Shown: piece by piece, positions 1 to 11,697 of the stretch
Numbering within the stretch: position 1 is the stretch's first letter
Layout of the letters: each line of letters opens with the position of its first letter
Assembly (NCBI GenBank): GCA_027924585.1
Contig: BSBM01000076.1
Coordinates: 8,837,001 to 8,901,000, forward strand
DNA: 64,000 nucleotides
Origin: Larix kaempferi
Taxonomy: Eukaryota > Streptophyta > Pinopsida > Pinales > Pinaceae
Direction: 5' to 3'
Made by a program: the position numbers and the translations under genes
The notes under the pieces: generated by a model
Database searches by the model: none
What the model was told of the DNA's origin: nothing
Seen by the model: only the letters and a program-made list of their open reading frames with translations

Positions 1-502
1 CTATTCCAACATGGTTGAATGGAAGAAGACAAAAGTTCTAGGGTAAGAAAAATCTAAACACTGTTGATTGGTCTACATGTAAATAGATATGGGGATTAAA
101 GATCTACATCAGGGTAGCAAGAGATTTGATTGTTATTCGCAGTTTAACAACCAGCGACATAAAGCAAGAAAAGCAGAGAAATTTGGTTACAATACGTTGA
201 AGTAATTGAAAGGAACATACATGCAATAGGAGAGCTGCCAGGGTGGCAGGGACAACGCTAAACCAATGGAGATGCTTTGGAGATTTATTGTCCAAATAAT
301 ATATTTGTGCTTTATGAATATAGACACGCTCTATCGTTCCAAAGCAAGCTTCTCCCTGATGAGGCCAAATCAGAGATAGAATTACAAATCATTAGCTTAT
401 TGAATTGAAAATTCATGTCTAGTCAACTATCCACAAACTGTAACAATACAGAAAAGATTGCAATCATGCATGACTATGTTCTCGGCTTGTTTTACTCAGC
501 AT

Positions 503-3128
503 TCACCAATAATCCCCACATGAACACAAACCATCCTTGAAATGATGATAACGATAGGCATCCCTCACAATAATTTGTCCGTCAACAATCTTGGAGATGA
601 ATTTGATGGCAGAGTGGCAATCACCACAGACACGAAGGCTCTTGACAATTCAAATAACTGACCCAGGGACTGTGCTGATAAGCCAAAACGCAATTGCTGG
701 CTTCTCACTGTCGTGGCAAAGTATTCGTTCCTTCTGCTCTTCCTCTACATCATTCAATGCAAATCTTGTGTCAAGTACATACCCTGCCACCTTCATCTGC
801 GCGGACAAACTCTCCAACTTTGCATAAATTCCATGTATTTGTCGATGTGAGCTGTCTCCTACAACAAAAGGATGCACCTACTTAATGACCTCAATCCAAC
901 TGCATCCAGGAAACTTTTTGTCATGCCCCCTCCCATGGACCCAATTCGAGGAAGGGAACATGATACCAAATTCTGGGGCTTTTACATAAACTTAACCCAT
1001 TTCATTAAATTTATATGAATAAAACAAATGTGTGCAGATGCAAATCAAGCAAACATGCACAACGAAAATAAACCTCATCCACACACATTTCATATGCATT
1101 CAGCATATCAATAATAGTCATCAATTTAAAGCATTGTAGAGGCAAAACACATAGATAGAAAAACACTTAACTTTATTATGAAATGGTCCCAAGCAACTAG
1201 CTATGTCGCTGCAATGTTCCACCCAACCATAGGTCTCTACCCAGCCTATATTCTTTCAGCACTCAGAGACCACCCCCGAGCTGGGCATAATTTCTACAAG
1301 GAAAAGGGGATTTTCAAGCTCTTACACAGCCAAATGAACATTGCATCTAAGCCAAGCAAGTCCACCGCTGGGTTTATCACGCTAAATCTGAACCCTCTTC
1401 ATTTATGGATACTTGCACTCAAGCTCAAGCCAAAACAATGGATACCCGTAACCCATACCCCAACATACTCTATCTACACACAACAAGCACAATCATTGGG
1501 CATGGATACACATTTTAAAAATGAGATTTACAAACAAGATGGCCATGGGCCTTCCCCAAATCGTGGGCACACAAAAAACAGACTGTGGAAAGGGAAATTC
1601 GACCACAGGGAGCAAAACCGATTTCTCCCACATGTTATGAGCATTCCAATGCCCAAAACGGCCTTAATGAAACCCCAAATCAAACTCCCTTCCTCCCAAC
1701 AGCTCTACAACATAAAAACGCCCTCTTCCCAGCTAGAAAACAAGGGAAAACCAACAAAAACGTGGAGGGAAAACGCCTAGGTAGCTCCAAACTCATGAGA
1801 GAGCAAAATCGGTTGATGGATAATCACTTGGGGAGCAATTTCGTGGCTCCTTTCTTGCCCAAGACGTCAAACACGATTTTCAATGAAGGGTGACTTGCCC
1901 ATACCTGAATTTGGACAGCCATACCTCTCCATTCCCCAAGGCATTAACTACTTCACCCAACTCTTGGGAGAAATGAATGATTGGGTACAAAAATCAACAT
2001 GGGTAGTTGAGGGTTTTATGGGTTCTCTCATTGACACTTGGCTTGACTTGATTGGCTCAAGGGTTTGAATGTTTCCCTTCCAATTCCTTGTAAAATCATA
2101 CCCCCATCTCTTGTTGCATTGCATAGCTAATTGTGGGTATTTTATTAAAATGCATATTTACATGATATTTGCAATTCCATTGTGCCTGGCTAGCACGCAA
2201 ACCATATGCATCAATAAATCGATGGCGGGGCCTTGGCCTTGAGCTCTTCACCACGATTTTATAACAATATTACATTATTTACATTTTAATGCAATGGGGT
2301 CAAAATCGAGATATTACACTTTTGGACTTTTCTGTTTTTCATTATTTTACACACTGTTTCAATATCATCCCATCTGCCAGCTGCAGCATAAATGTTGGAT
2401 AACAGCACATACAGTGCGGCATTTTGAAGATCCAGCTGAAAAGAATTTCAGCCACGCGTTGTCCTATTTCTATATTGTTATATAGCAAACAACGCCACAC
2501 GGTAACATCAGGTTTTATTGGCATTGTATTGATAAAGTCTTCTGCTTCTTCAACGCAGCCAGCACTGCCAAGAAGGTCAACCATGCAGCCATAGTGCTCC
2601 ATTATAGGCGTGATATGATAATATTGTGTCATGCAATTAAAGTATAGCTAGCCCTCATCCACCAAACCTGCATGGCAGCAGGCAGACAAAACACAAACTA
2701 AGGTAACATGGTTTGGATTTATGCCAGAGTGTTGCAATTTTTAAAAAAGATTGAGGGCCTCCTTTCCAAAGCCATGCATAGCAGAACCTGCAATCATGGT
2801 TGTCCAGGAAACCACATCTCTTTGTGGCATGTTGTCAAATAAATGGTGTGCATTAACTATGCTCCCGCATTTGGCATACATGTCCATGAGAGCATTCACA
2901 ACAATGACATCAGACTGATATCCGCTTCCAATTATTTCTTCATGGATCTCCATACCCTGTTCCAGACTTGCCAATTTGGCACATGCTGGGAGCACACCAG
3001 CAAATGTCTTCCAGTCAGAGTTCACACCTGCCAGTTTCAGTTCCTTGAAAAGCTTCAGGGCTTCTACACTCTACTCATTCTGTGCATATCCTGTTATCAT
3101 TGCAGTCCAGGAGACCACGTCTCATTGA
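503..3128 (-). pseudogene. Broken 5'-truncated copy of the DYW-class PPR gene
   Basis: On the minus strand this encodes the last PPR repeats, the E domain and most of the DYW domain of the neighbouring intact gene. The stop-equivalent codon is at 503-505. It lacks the first half of the protein, because similarity stops at 3128. A 15-bp in-frame deletion removes the GACRI residues near 2487. A frameshift follows the EILF segment near 2430, and a solo LTR (919-2318) interrupts the E/DYW region. In the DYW zinc site HHSEK reads HDSEK, and a tryptophan replaces a glycine in AFGL. It has no complete frame and no start, so it is a pseudogene. It sits directly downstream of the parent gene in the same orientation. 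Confidence 0.88.
919..2318. mobile_element. Solo LTR inserted in the PPR pseudogene
   Basis: The insertion begins TGTCATGCCC and ends GATATTACA, so it has canonical TG...CA ends. It is flanked by identical 5-bp copies of CTTTT (914-918 and 2319-2323). Copy B shows the empty site as one uninterrupted sequence at about 4290. At 1400 bp with no PBS, polypurine tract or gag/pol similarity inside, it reads as a solo LTR left by recombination between the two LTRs of a longer element. Lineage cannot be assigned. The TGTCA-CCCC start and ATTACA end resemble many plant Ty3/gypsy LTRs. Open frames inside it, such as 1178-1780, look like chance ORFs. Confidence 0.87.
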
Positions 3129-3390
3129 ACGTTCTACGAATGTATGGGATTAGTGATCATTATCTCTCTAATCACTAGGAAGGAATAGAAGGAACTATGT
3201 TTATGGTAGACCATAGCTTATGGAAGTTTAAACGAGCCATGGAAAGGCTCCGAGGACAGATGTACTTGGAAAATTTTCCTTATGATGGGTTAATACAACT
3301 CAACTCCATCTACACATCCAATTAAGAAGAAGAAAAAATGAGGGTATGATGGACTTGGGAATAATTCACAACTGGTTTTATTAAAATAGG

Positions 3391-5122
3391 GTATTCCAAC
3401 ATGGTTGAATGGAAGAAGACAAAAGTTCTAGGGTAAGAAAATTCTAAACACTGTCGATTGGTCTACGTGTAAATAGATTATGGGGATTAAAGATCCGCGT
3501 CAGGGTAGCAAGAGATTTGATTGTTATTCACAGTTTAACAACCAGCGACATAAAGCAAGAAAAGTAGAGAGATTTGGTTACAATCCGCTGAAGTAATTGA
3601 AAGCAACAGGCATGCAATAGGAGAGCTGCCAGGGACAACACTAAACCAGTGGAGATGCTTTCGAGATTTTTCGTCCAAATAATATATCTGTGCTCTTATG
3701 AATTTAGACATGCTCTATCGTTTCAAAACACGCTTCTCCCTGATTAGGCCAAATCAGAGATAGAATTACAAATTAGTAGCTTATTGAATTGAAAATCATG
3801 TCTAGTCCACTATCCACAAACTGTAACAATACATAAAAGATTGTAATCATGCATGACTATGTTCACTGCTTGTTTTACTCAGCATTCACCAGTAATCCCC
3901 ACATGAACACAAACCATCCTTGAAATGATGATAACGATAGGCATCCCTCACAATAATTTCTCGGCCAACAATCTTGGAGATGAATTTGATGGCAGAGTGG
4001 CAATCACCACAGACACGAAGGTTCTTGACAATTCGAATAACTGACCCAGGGACTGTGCTGATAAGCCCAAAAGCAATTGCTAGCTTCTCACTGTGGTGGC
4101 AAAGTATTCGTTCCTTCTGCTCTTCCTCTACATCATTCAATGCAAATCTTGTGTCAGGTACATACCCTGCCACCTTCATATGCACAGACAAACTCTCCAA
4201 CTTTGCATAAATTTCATGTATTTGTGGATGTGATCTGTCTCCTACAACAAAAGGATGCACCTGCTTATTGACCTCAATCCAACTGCATCCAGGAAACTTT
4301 TTGACCTTTCTGTCTTTCATTATTTTACGCACTTTTTCAATGTCATCCCATCTGCCAGCTGCAGCATAAAGGTTGGATAACAGCACATATGGTGCGGCAT
4401 TTTGAGGATCCAGCTGAAAAAGAATTTCAGCCACGCGTTGTCCTATCTCTATATTGTTATATATTCTACAGGCACCAAGCAAACAACGCCACACGGTAGC
4501 ATCGGGTTTTATTGGCATTGTATTGATAAAGTATTCTGCTTCTTCAACGCAGCCAGCACGGCCAAGAAGGTCAACCATGCAGCCATAGTGCTCCATTGTA
4601 GGCGTGATATGATAATATTGAGTCATGCAATTGAAGTATAGCCAGCCCTCATCCACCAAACCTGCATGGCAGCAGGCAGACAAAACACAAACTAAGGTAA
4701 CATGGTTTGGCTTGATGCCAGAGTGTTGCATTTTTTCAAAAAGATTGAGGGCCTCCTTTCCCAGGCCATGCATAGCATATCCTGCAATCATGGTTGTCCA
4801 GGAAACCACATTTCTTTGTGGCATGTTGTCAAATAAATGGTGTGCCTTAACTATGCTCCCGCATTTGGCATACATGTCTATGAGAGCATTCACAACAATG
4901 ACATCAGACTGATATCCGCTTCCAATTATTTCTTCATGGATCTCCATACCCTGTTCCAGACTTGCCAATTTGGCACATGCTGGGAGCACACCAGCAAATG
5001 TCTTCCAGTCAGGGTTCACACCTGCCAGTTTCATTTCCTTGAAAAGCTTCAGGGCTTCTACACTGTACCCATTCTGCGCATATCCTGTAATCATTGCAGT
5101 CCAGGAGACCACGTCTCGTTGA
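3391..5122. repeat. Copy B of the PPR direct duplication (inside the intact gene)
   Basis: This is the uninterrupted partner of the 1-3128 copy. It covers the 3' flank (3391-3885) and the C-terminal half of the intact PPR gene. It serves as the empty-site reference for the solo LTR at 919-2318. The 262-bp spacer 3129-3390 between the copies is not part of the repeat and holds no recognisable gene. Confidence 0.88.
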
Positions 5123-6207
5123 CACATTTTGTCAAAAAGACTGCGTCCTTCCTCAAGGCTGCCACATTTTGCATACACGTCTACAAGGGCACTTTGCACA
5201 ACAAAGTCATACTGAAATCCACTTGCAATTATTCTTCCATGGATCTCCCTACCTAGATCCAGAGCTCCCAAGTTTGCGCATGCAGGAAGAACACTGCCAA
5301 ATGTTTTGGAGTCTGGTTTCACACCTGCCACCTGCATTTTCTGAAAGAGCTCCAGGGCCTCGTCAGAGCATCCATTCTGTGCATATCCCGCAATCATGGC
5401 ATTCCATGAAACTGTATTTCTCTCTGGCATTTTCTCAAACACATCCAGAGCCTCCTCAACCCGCCCATTCTGAGCATACCCTGCAACCATGGCATTCCAT
5501 GAAACAGTATCTCGGTGAGGCATTTTATCAAACATTTGACGTGCTTTGTGAATGCTACCACATTTGGCATACATGTCGACGAGGGAACTTCCAACGAACA
5601 CATCAGATTGAAAGCCACTCCGAATTATTTCTTGATGAATCTCCACACCCTGTTTGAGGGCTCCGTGTTTGGCACAAGCTAAGAGCACGCTGGTAAAAGT
5701 AAAAGGATCGGGTTTCATCCTTGCTCCCTGCATTTGATGAAACAGTCGTATTGCCTCCTCGGCAGGTCCGTGCCTTGCGTAGCCTGATATCATCATATTC
5801 CATGTCACCACATTCACATTCTGTTGAGACATTCCGTGAAAAACTCTGCGAGCATCGGCCATGCTGCCACACTTGGCATACATGTTGATGAGAGTGTTGC
5901 ACATGAATCTCTCTGTCGGAAACTCCGTTTCCTCCATGTGGGCGTGGACTAACTTTCCTTCTGACAGTGCTTTCTTATGAATACAGGCCTGCAACAGGGA
6001 GATATATACACAAGAATCAACGGGCTGGTACAGAATGTGCAGAGCTTCTCTCAATCTGCCCTGTTTACATAGCTTTATCACATCCTCCTGGGGGGAGCCA
6101 TTGTTGGCATTGGTAGTGGTGGTGCAGGATTTTATATGATGAATATGAAGCATTGGCATCTTTTTTTTCTTCTGGTTCATTGTTAATTTTGCAATTGTCT
6201 TTAGCAC
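3886..6207 (-). CDS. PLS-class pentatricopeptide repeat protein with E and DYW domains (organellar RNA editing factor type)
   Basis: This is a single-exon ORF of 773 residues, a usual size and structure for plant PLS-DYW proteins. From about residue 45 to 560 it is a tandem array of PPR motifs with repeated [12 protein letters not shown] and VVSW-AMI-GYAQNG blocks. The E region begins near [12 protein letters not shown] (about 580) and is followed by the CSWIEVN box. The C-terminal DYW domain has the deaminase-like zinc ligands HSE (in [12 protein letters not shown]) and CGDC, then [11 protein letters not shown] and a terminal DYW. Family members bind specific sites in mitochondrial or chloroplast RNA through the repeats and convert C to U through the DYW domain. 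The first Met gives a basic N-terminus (MLKTIAKL). A second Met nine codons later (MNQKKKK) is possible. The target organelle is unclear. A broken duplicate lies just downstream. All DYW key residues are present, so it is probably functional. Confidence 0.93.
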   Translation of the reverse strand: MLKTIAKLTMNQKKKKMPMLHIHHIKSCTTTTNANNGSPQEDVIKLCKQGRLREALHILYQPVDSCVYISLLQACIHKKALSEGKLVHAHMEETEFPTERFMCNTLINMYAKCGSMADARRVFHGMSQQNVNVVTWNMMISGYARHGPAEEAIRLFHQMQGARMKPDPFTFTSVLLACAKHGALKQGVEIHQEIIRSGFQSDVFVGSSLVDMYAKCGSIHKARQMFDKMPHRDTVSWNAMVAGYAQNGRVEEALDVFEKMPERNTVSWNAMIAGYAQNGCSDEALELFQKMQVAGVKPDSKTFGSVLPACANLGALDLGREIHGRIIASGFQYDFVVQSALVDVYAKCGSLEEGRSLFDKMCQRDVVSWTAMITGYAQNGYSVEALKLFKEMKLAGVNPDWKTFAGVLPACAKLASLEQGMEIHEEIIGSGYQSDVIVVNALIDMYAKCGSIVKAHHLFDNMPQRNVVSWTTMIAGYAMHGLGKEALNLFEKMQHSGIKPNHVTLVCVLSACCHAGLVDEGWLYFNCMTQYYHITPTMEHYGCMVDLLGRAGCVEEAEYFINTMPIKPDATVWRCLLGACRIYNNIEIGQRVAEILFQLDPQNAAPYVLLSNLYAAAGRWDDIEKVRKIMKDRKVKKFPGCSWIEVNKQVHPFVVGDRSHPQIHEIYAKLESLSVHMKVAGYVPDTRFALNDVEEEQKERILCHHSEKLAIAFGLISTVPGSVIRIVKNLRVCGDCHSAIKFISKIVGREIIVRDAYRYHHFKDGLCSCGDYW

Positions 6208-6972
6208 TGGTCCTATGTCTTTTACTTCGCTCTGTATGTTAGTCCATGTCCATCAATGAAGGCAAATCTCTAGCACTCAAGCCACCATTGGCTGCCATAC
6301 TTAGAATGCATGAATAAGGAAGTAATTTCAGATATGAGTAGATCTTCCGTAGTTCAAGTTTTATGTTTACTGTTTTTAGAGTTTTATCTCATTCAATTTC
6401 AATCAACCTAAATCTTCAAAAAATCTTCTTCCCAATGTCTCCCAATTCCAACAGCTAACCGGCAAGCACTGCAGAGTTGAATGAATGTAGACATGAAGAT
6501 ATATACTACTGGATTGAGGTGCATATATTGCAACCCTAAATGCATATTGTTGTATTTAGTTAAATTGATCAGTTTCCCAAGACATCATCCAAGACATGTC
6601 AAGCTGCCTTGAAACCCAGACTCATAGGTGCACTGAAACTTGATCCTCGATGAATACGTGAAAACGCCACCCACTCTGTAGCAAAACATAAAAAGTCTGT
6701 ATTTTCGTTTTCGCTGTTAAAAAATAATTAATAATAAAAAATAATATAGTGATAATTAAATTTTAAAAAATTATTAATTTAAATAAATATAAATAGAATT
6801 ATGAAATAGATGGATCTATATTAAATAGATATGTAACATAAATTTATATTTATATGTTTTCTCAATATTAAAGAGATTATAATTTCTACACATATATTCC
6901 CATTAAGAAAACTAAAAATATAATAATAATGCTTGAATTTTATTAGTAATTTTTTTGTTATTTCTATTTGTT
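6208..6972. other. Upstream region of the PPR gene, no gene seen
   Basis: About 0.76 kb, strongly A+T-rich from 6715 to 6960 with many ATTAAT/AATAAT runs. It presumably holds the promoter of the minus-strand PPR gene, but no core element can be assigned. No ORF here resembles a known protein. Confidence 0.5.
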
Positions 6973-7100
6973 TTTTTTTTTAAACCGAGGACTCCAAGGA
7001 TGGGCCAGCCTAAAGCCAAAATTTGGACTGTAGGAAAGTGGCAACCGTCACCATGAGGTTTAAAAACTCCACACAAACCAAGTGCCCTACACTTCATGGC
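6973..7100 (-). mobile_element. Short poly(A) retroposon (SINE-like), 128 bp
   Basis: The insert is flanked by identical 14-bp direct repeats TATTTCTATTTGTT (6959-6972 and 7101-7114). Its left end is a run of T, so read on the minus strand it ends in poly(A). The body on the minus strand starts GCCATGAAGTGTAGGG and ends TCCTCGGTTTAAA before the tail. A long target-site duplication plus an oligo(A) end is the signature of LINE-mediated retrotransposition. I cannot recognise a clear RNA polymerase III A box and B box pair, so it may be a SINE, a fragment of one, or the 3' end of an unknown LINE. Confidence 0.7.
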
Positions 7101-7114
7101 TATTTCTATTTGTT

Positions 7115-8397
7115 GTTTGTAGGTTATGGCCATAACATTAATGAATTGACTTAGTAAAAATTAAAACTAAAATATTTTAAAAAAAAATCATTATAACGTA
7201 TCTATCAAGTGTCTTGAGGAATTAAATCTCTTGAAGTGCAAACCTTTTTTAGAACTCAAAACTTGAGGAAAGGTTTTCATTTCAAGAGTTTGAAATGGTA
7301 GATTTGGAGTTAAGATGGATCTATGTTGTTTGCATAATGCATGGTTGATGTGGACTATAAATGCTCCATAACCTCACTCTCCCCATAAACTAATTTTTCA
7401 TTTTCAACACCATGTTTTACCGTTAATAACCCATAGTCCTACTTGTAGACTACCACAATCATAAGCAAAACATTGCTAGTTGCGTTCATAGTCTAACAAC
7501 CATAAAAATGTCATTCAAAATACGAAAAATGGAAGAAAACAACAATACTCATCTATTAGTCCAATGGAAAAGCATGAAACATGTGATATTACCATAATAA
7601 GAGTGAATTGGTATATTTGGGCTCCAAACTCTCATTGTGATGGGTCATTTTGCTTCTTGAATGATGTCCCTAAGTATAGTGAATGAAGAAACATTGATTC
7701 TTTGAAGAAAGTACACAAGTAAGAATAATGGAAATTTATGGCAGAGGCGAAAGAGAAATGATTTATCTCAAAGTTCATTCCTCCAACATAACATTTCAAA
7801 TCTTCTTCTTTTCAAATTCTACCCCATCACTTTATTTTATAGGTGGAATTGGAGCTCCAATGGTGAACTATCTCCAACACGAATTTCATCCAAGTGGGAT
7901 CCCATATGCTTAATTGTGATCCTTGGGAGGTCAAAAGACCAAAAATTTATGAGATATGAGCTCCAGATCACCTTCTACACTACCCTGACACTGCTCAACC
8001 TAGGCCTATTTCCAATGATGCACTATGGAGGTAGCTAGATTATACTTTAGCAAGATCATTCAAGTTCTGAAGGATTTTCCATGTGACTCACACAATTAAA
8101 TGAAGGAGTGATTGCATGATAAAAGAAGTAGTCAACTTAAAATTTGACTTTTCTTACTAGGGCGTTAGATAGCTACAAGGTAGCATGATTATGCTAGTGT
8201 ACTATCAATTGTTGATGTTTCTAGGAACAATTGCTTGAATATTGCACATCTCATTCATAAATCCTTGCATGTGCACACTGCTAATGAATAGTAATATCAA
8301 CAAATCATTTACTCACACCATCCATCATTTCCATTTCCAATGCATCATTTCAGTAGTTTTAATCTAGGTTAGCCAACATATGTTATTCACTTCTAAA
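7115..8397. other. Intergenic sequence, no gene recognised
   Basis: A+T-rich single-copy-looking DNA between the SINE-like insert and the Tat-type element. The ORF at 7728-7913 (61 residues) has no recognisable features. The last five bases (CTAAA, 8393-8397) are the left target-site duplication of the LTR retrotransposon. Confidence 0.5.
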
Positions 8398-9321
8398 TGT
8401 TACAGAGAAAAACTTCCTATGGATTGGGGTAGACCACAACAGACAGATGACTACCGGAAATCAACTCAATTCCCAATGCAGTGTTATATAAATGCAAATG
8501 CTAAGATGTGGATAAATGACCAACCTTCAACCGGGCGTTCGATGTAGATCCCCGATGAGCTTTCGAATCTCTACACTTGAACCTGCAGCTTAGTCTCAAC
8601 AACAAATACAAGCAAGTGCATATAATATGTGAAAGATATTAGCATAAACAATAGCATGGTCCATGATATAATAAGCAAATGTAACCCAATGTTAATAAAC
8701 AACCATTCACAATATCAATTGGACGAGAAAATGAGTATTTCTATTAATGTAAACAAGAAGTACATGGTACAAGCTCTTGCCTGAAACTCATCTGAACCGA
8801 AAACTAGGTCCCTCCACTTGTGTCTCCACCACTTCAATTCCCCCATGCAATGGAAAACTCAAACTATGAAGGAGTTTGGTAGGTGTACATAAGAGGCTCA
8901 CAACAACTAGGATCAATGGGTGTAGACTCAAGCTATGGCAAAAATCCAATAGAGTTTCGATGCTCTCTCTTTCTCCTCCTTCCATGTACCATAAGAGCTC
9001 AATATATAGCCTTCTAAAGGTAGGTGAAAGGTCGAATCGAGTCGTTTCGGGATACATGGAGGGCCAAAGGTCACCCCATGACCGCTTTTTGGACTAAAAA
9101 TAGAGTTTTTTTTACTGTAAATTACCATTTAACTTGATGTACGCGGGCTATAGTGGGACAGCTTGCGCATGCGCGAGTTACAGCAAAGCAGCTTGCGTAC
9201 AAGAACAAAAATAGGGAAAACTAAGTTCTTGGAGGGCAAAAAAGTGGTCCTGAGTCAGTCAAATGAATAATAAAGGCCAAATAGTATAAATGCTCACAAG
9301 GTGGCAAAATACGCTGTAACA
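8398..9321 (-). repeat. 3' LTR of the Tat-type element
   Basis: 924 bp, starting TGTTACAGAG and ending CGCTGTAACA. It contains a TATATA-like box in the inverted strand (GGCTATATATTGAG, near 8999-9012). It also contains the TGTACGC...GCGTACA inverted-repeat module (9139-9201) around a perfect GCGCATGCGC core (9165-9174). It is collinear with 21702-22621. Confidence 0.93.
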
Positions 9322-9345
9322 GATGCCCCCTAATGTGTGAGGTTA
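9322..9345 (-). other. Polypurine tract of the Tat-type element
   Basis: Immediately inside the 3' LTR the minus strand reads AGGGGGCATC before TGTTAC. A G-rich run ending at the LTR is the expected plus-strand primer site for reverse transcription. The position fits and the sequence is short but clear. Confidence 0.7.
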
Positions 9346-11528
9346 GAGATGGTACTATGATGGCTGAAATACATTATAAATATCATAAGTGGAGTGATGG
9401 AAACACAAATGGAAGGAGTATCCCACTCGTCATAATACAATTATCTCTCTGAATACATATCGGTACAATACATAGCAATCTGATACAATGGACATGAATA
9501 GGCAATATATAGTGAATACATGTCATAAGTGGTCATAGCCATGACCCAATATACAGTAAGATATGGTCTTCTGTTGAAAAGGAAACAGCTGATGCAAACT
9601 GAAGGTACAAACTGTTGATGTATGAGACTAATCTCTCATGAGCATAATCACGATCACCAATAGCATACTGAATGCCACTGAAGTCTGGGGTCTTCTACAC
9701 AAATCATCTACGGTGCATGCCCTATCAAGCGAATAAAGGTGTTGATGTCGAACCTGATGTGGCATCGTCTGATTACCAGTCATTGATGTGTACCGTTAAT
9801 AGACGCGAGATGACCCACCAATAATGAAAATGGGCATCAAGACATAGAGTACATTCATCAAAGTGTGAATAAAGGTGTTGAGGTCAAACACTCTGACGAA
9901 TCCATTGATCAGGAGGCATTGATGAATCCCCAACTGTCGATGGAGAGAGAACCTACCACTAAGGACTGCAAGCCTCAAGGTACTCAATGGACTCTAAGTC
10001 TCAATTCCGGAATAAATGATTTGGAGTTGACAGAATGAAACTCATTGGAAGGAGGGAATTAATGAATCCCCCATCAACTAGCACGAGGTAACCAACTACG
10101 CTAAAAGATTTGGAAGAACTCAGACGAACAGATCGGACTGTATTGGATGGCCGACATGCAATAGTCAAGAGATATGAGGAGTGGCCGACTTTGGTTTCAA
10201 TACTTCCTTTGAACAAGAGCATGAGCAGATGGATAGACTTAGGCATCACAAACTCAATGACTAGATGATAATAATAGTTTGCGACGCAGGAGGCATCAAC
10301 AAAGGCTCCATAATGGCTGGAAGCTTAACCAACCAGTGGAGTAAGATCTGAGAAATGAGTACAGCTCCTAAGGTCCTACTAATGTCCCGACTCATGATGA
10401 ATGGAGTGGAAATGAATGCGTTGTTCAAAGGCGACACGACAACTTCCAATAAGAAGTAGTGCATATTTTCCCATCTGGCTTTTTCAGTTATATGATTTTT
10501 TGGGTCTTTTTCGTATTAGGAAAGCTTGAAAAAGAATAAAATTTCTTATAGTACAACAAGTGAGGGAATGAGTGTCAAGTGCAAGTAAACTAGTTCCAAG
10601 CAGTGGAACATACCTATGATCAATGCAAGGAAGCATGTGCAAGATGTGGACACTCGGGGGGGTGTTCCCTCAAGGTAAAGGGTCATCAAGTTGCGAAAGA
10701 TAACTGGAGGCTCTCCTTGGCTCGGAAGGTAAAGTTCTCAGGCACATGACTAATAACTGCGAATAGAGGGAGCCAGCACAAGGCTCAAAATGCAAGTAGT
10801 ATAATGCAATGCAATCACAACTCGACATAAATGGGGAGTCCTCATGGGAGATGGCCAGAATAAAATGAAGTAGAGTATGAGTCTTCATCACAATGTCATG
10901 GCGTGACTACAAAGGACTCCCAATCCTAAGGAGGAACAACGACATGGGTGCCAAAAGACATAAAAGGATCTAACTAGGGCACCTATGGTCGGACAAACCC
11001 TACCACCAAATAACGACACTTCTAAAGCAGCATAGAGGTTTCGTGTTGGTTAAAAAGTGGGGTTGCACCTAAGATTAATGAATGTGGTCATAAGGTCAAA
11101 TGCAAAAATGCAGGCAAAATGACATCCTAACCGATATGCCAGTTGTATAAAATACCCGCCGAAGGTGCGAAACGGTTGAAAAATCCACTCTCGTTGGAAA
11201 AAATTGTTCAAAAAGGCACTTTACAAATTCACATTAGTCCAAAATGGCTCAAAACGACAAAAACTATAGGAAAGTGGGTTTAAAAAATTATAAATAGTAA
11301 AAAGAAATTACTTTTACCATTCTATTTTCACTTTTTACCCACCATAGTGCTTTTGGTTAGTTTTTACCCTTGATCTTCAGTTGCATATTCTGGGAGCTAC
11401 GGGCGTCGGATTCACGAACCGTCTCGATCAGGTTGGTAGCCTCATCCCCCTCTTCATTTCCATGGTTCTTATTTTTGTTTTTAATGGTCAAAATTTATCT
11501 TTTTTTAAGGGTTACACCCATAAATCGC
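9346..11528. other. 3' noncoding region of the Tat-type element
   Basis: About 2.2 kb between the polypurine tract and the antisense gene. ORFs at 9796-9987, 10001-10249, 10261-10464 and 10670-10891 (minus) show no known domain and are probably chance. Long untranslated 3' regions are common in Tat-group elements. Nothing else recognised. Confidence 0.55.
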
Positions 11529-11636
11529 TGTACGCGGGCTACTTCTATACGATTCGCATGGAGGGATTTTTGTGCGTGGTCAACGCATGCGTTGACCGCG
11601 TATATGCACGACTGTGTACAGAGTAGCCTGCGTACA
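11529..11636. promoter_or_regulatory. Nested inverted repeat upstream of the antisense gene
   Basis: TGTACGCGGGCTACT (11529-11543) is mirrored by AGTAGCCTGCGTACA (11622-11636), 14 of 15 positions complementary. Near the middle lies a perfect 20-bp palindrome, GGTCAACGCATGCGTTGACC (11578-11597). Related modules occur in both LTRs and in the leader of the same element. It lies 5' of the plus-strand antisense ORF, so a promoter or structural role is possible, but that is inference. Confidence 0.6.
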
Positions 11637-11697
11637 GTGCCGTGGGTTGAGTTTTTAAACACATGGGCACTAAAAATGCATTGTTTTTTTCCTCCAG

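Larger units (their letters stand above)
1..3128. repeat. Direct duplicate (copy A) of the PPR gene 3' half and its 3' flank
   Basis: Bases 1-3128 align collinearly with 3391-5122 (copy B). The shared start is an ATTCCAACATGG stretch at about 3 and 3393. Similarity ends at CTCATTGA (3121-3128) against CTCGTTGA (5115-5122), after which the two sequences are unrelated. Removing the solo LTR and one TSD copy (1405 bp) leaves about 1723 bp in copy A against 1732 bp in copy B, so the two agree in length. The left limit of copy A may lie outside the window. The duplicate carries genomic 3' flank as well as coding sequence, so it is a DNA-level direct duplication and not a retrocopy. Confidence 0.9.

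Noticed and set aside
1178-1893. Two overlapping plus-strand ORFs (200 and 102 residues) in the solo LTR
   Set aside because: They lie wholly inside a TG...CA unit with a TSD, show no domain, and overlap each other in different frames. This is typical of chance ORFs in an LTR.
3129-3390. Short TAGTGAT/ATCACTA inverted pair near 3150 as a transposon end
   Set aside because: Only 7 bp, no TSD and no second end. Likely chance.
5094-5657. Plus-strand ORF of 187 residues opposite the PPR gene
   Set aside because: It is the antisense shadow of regularly repeated PPR codons. Repeats keep the opposite frame open.
9796-10891. Four minus-strand ORFs in the 3' region of the Tat element, considered as an env-like gene
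   Set aside because: They are short, in unrelated frames, with no signal peptide plus transmembrane pattern and no known motif.
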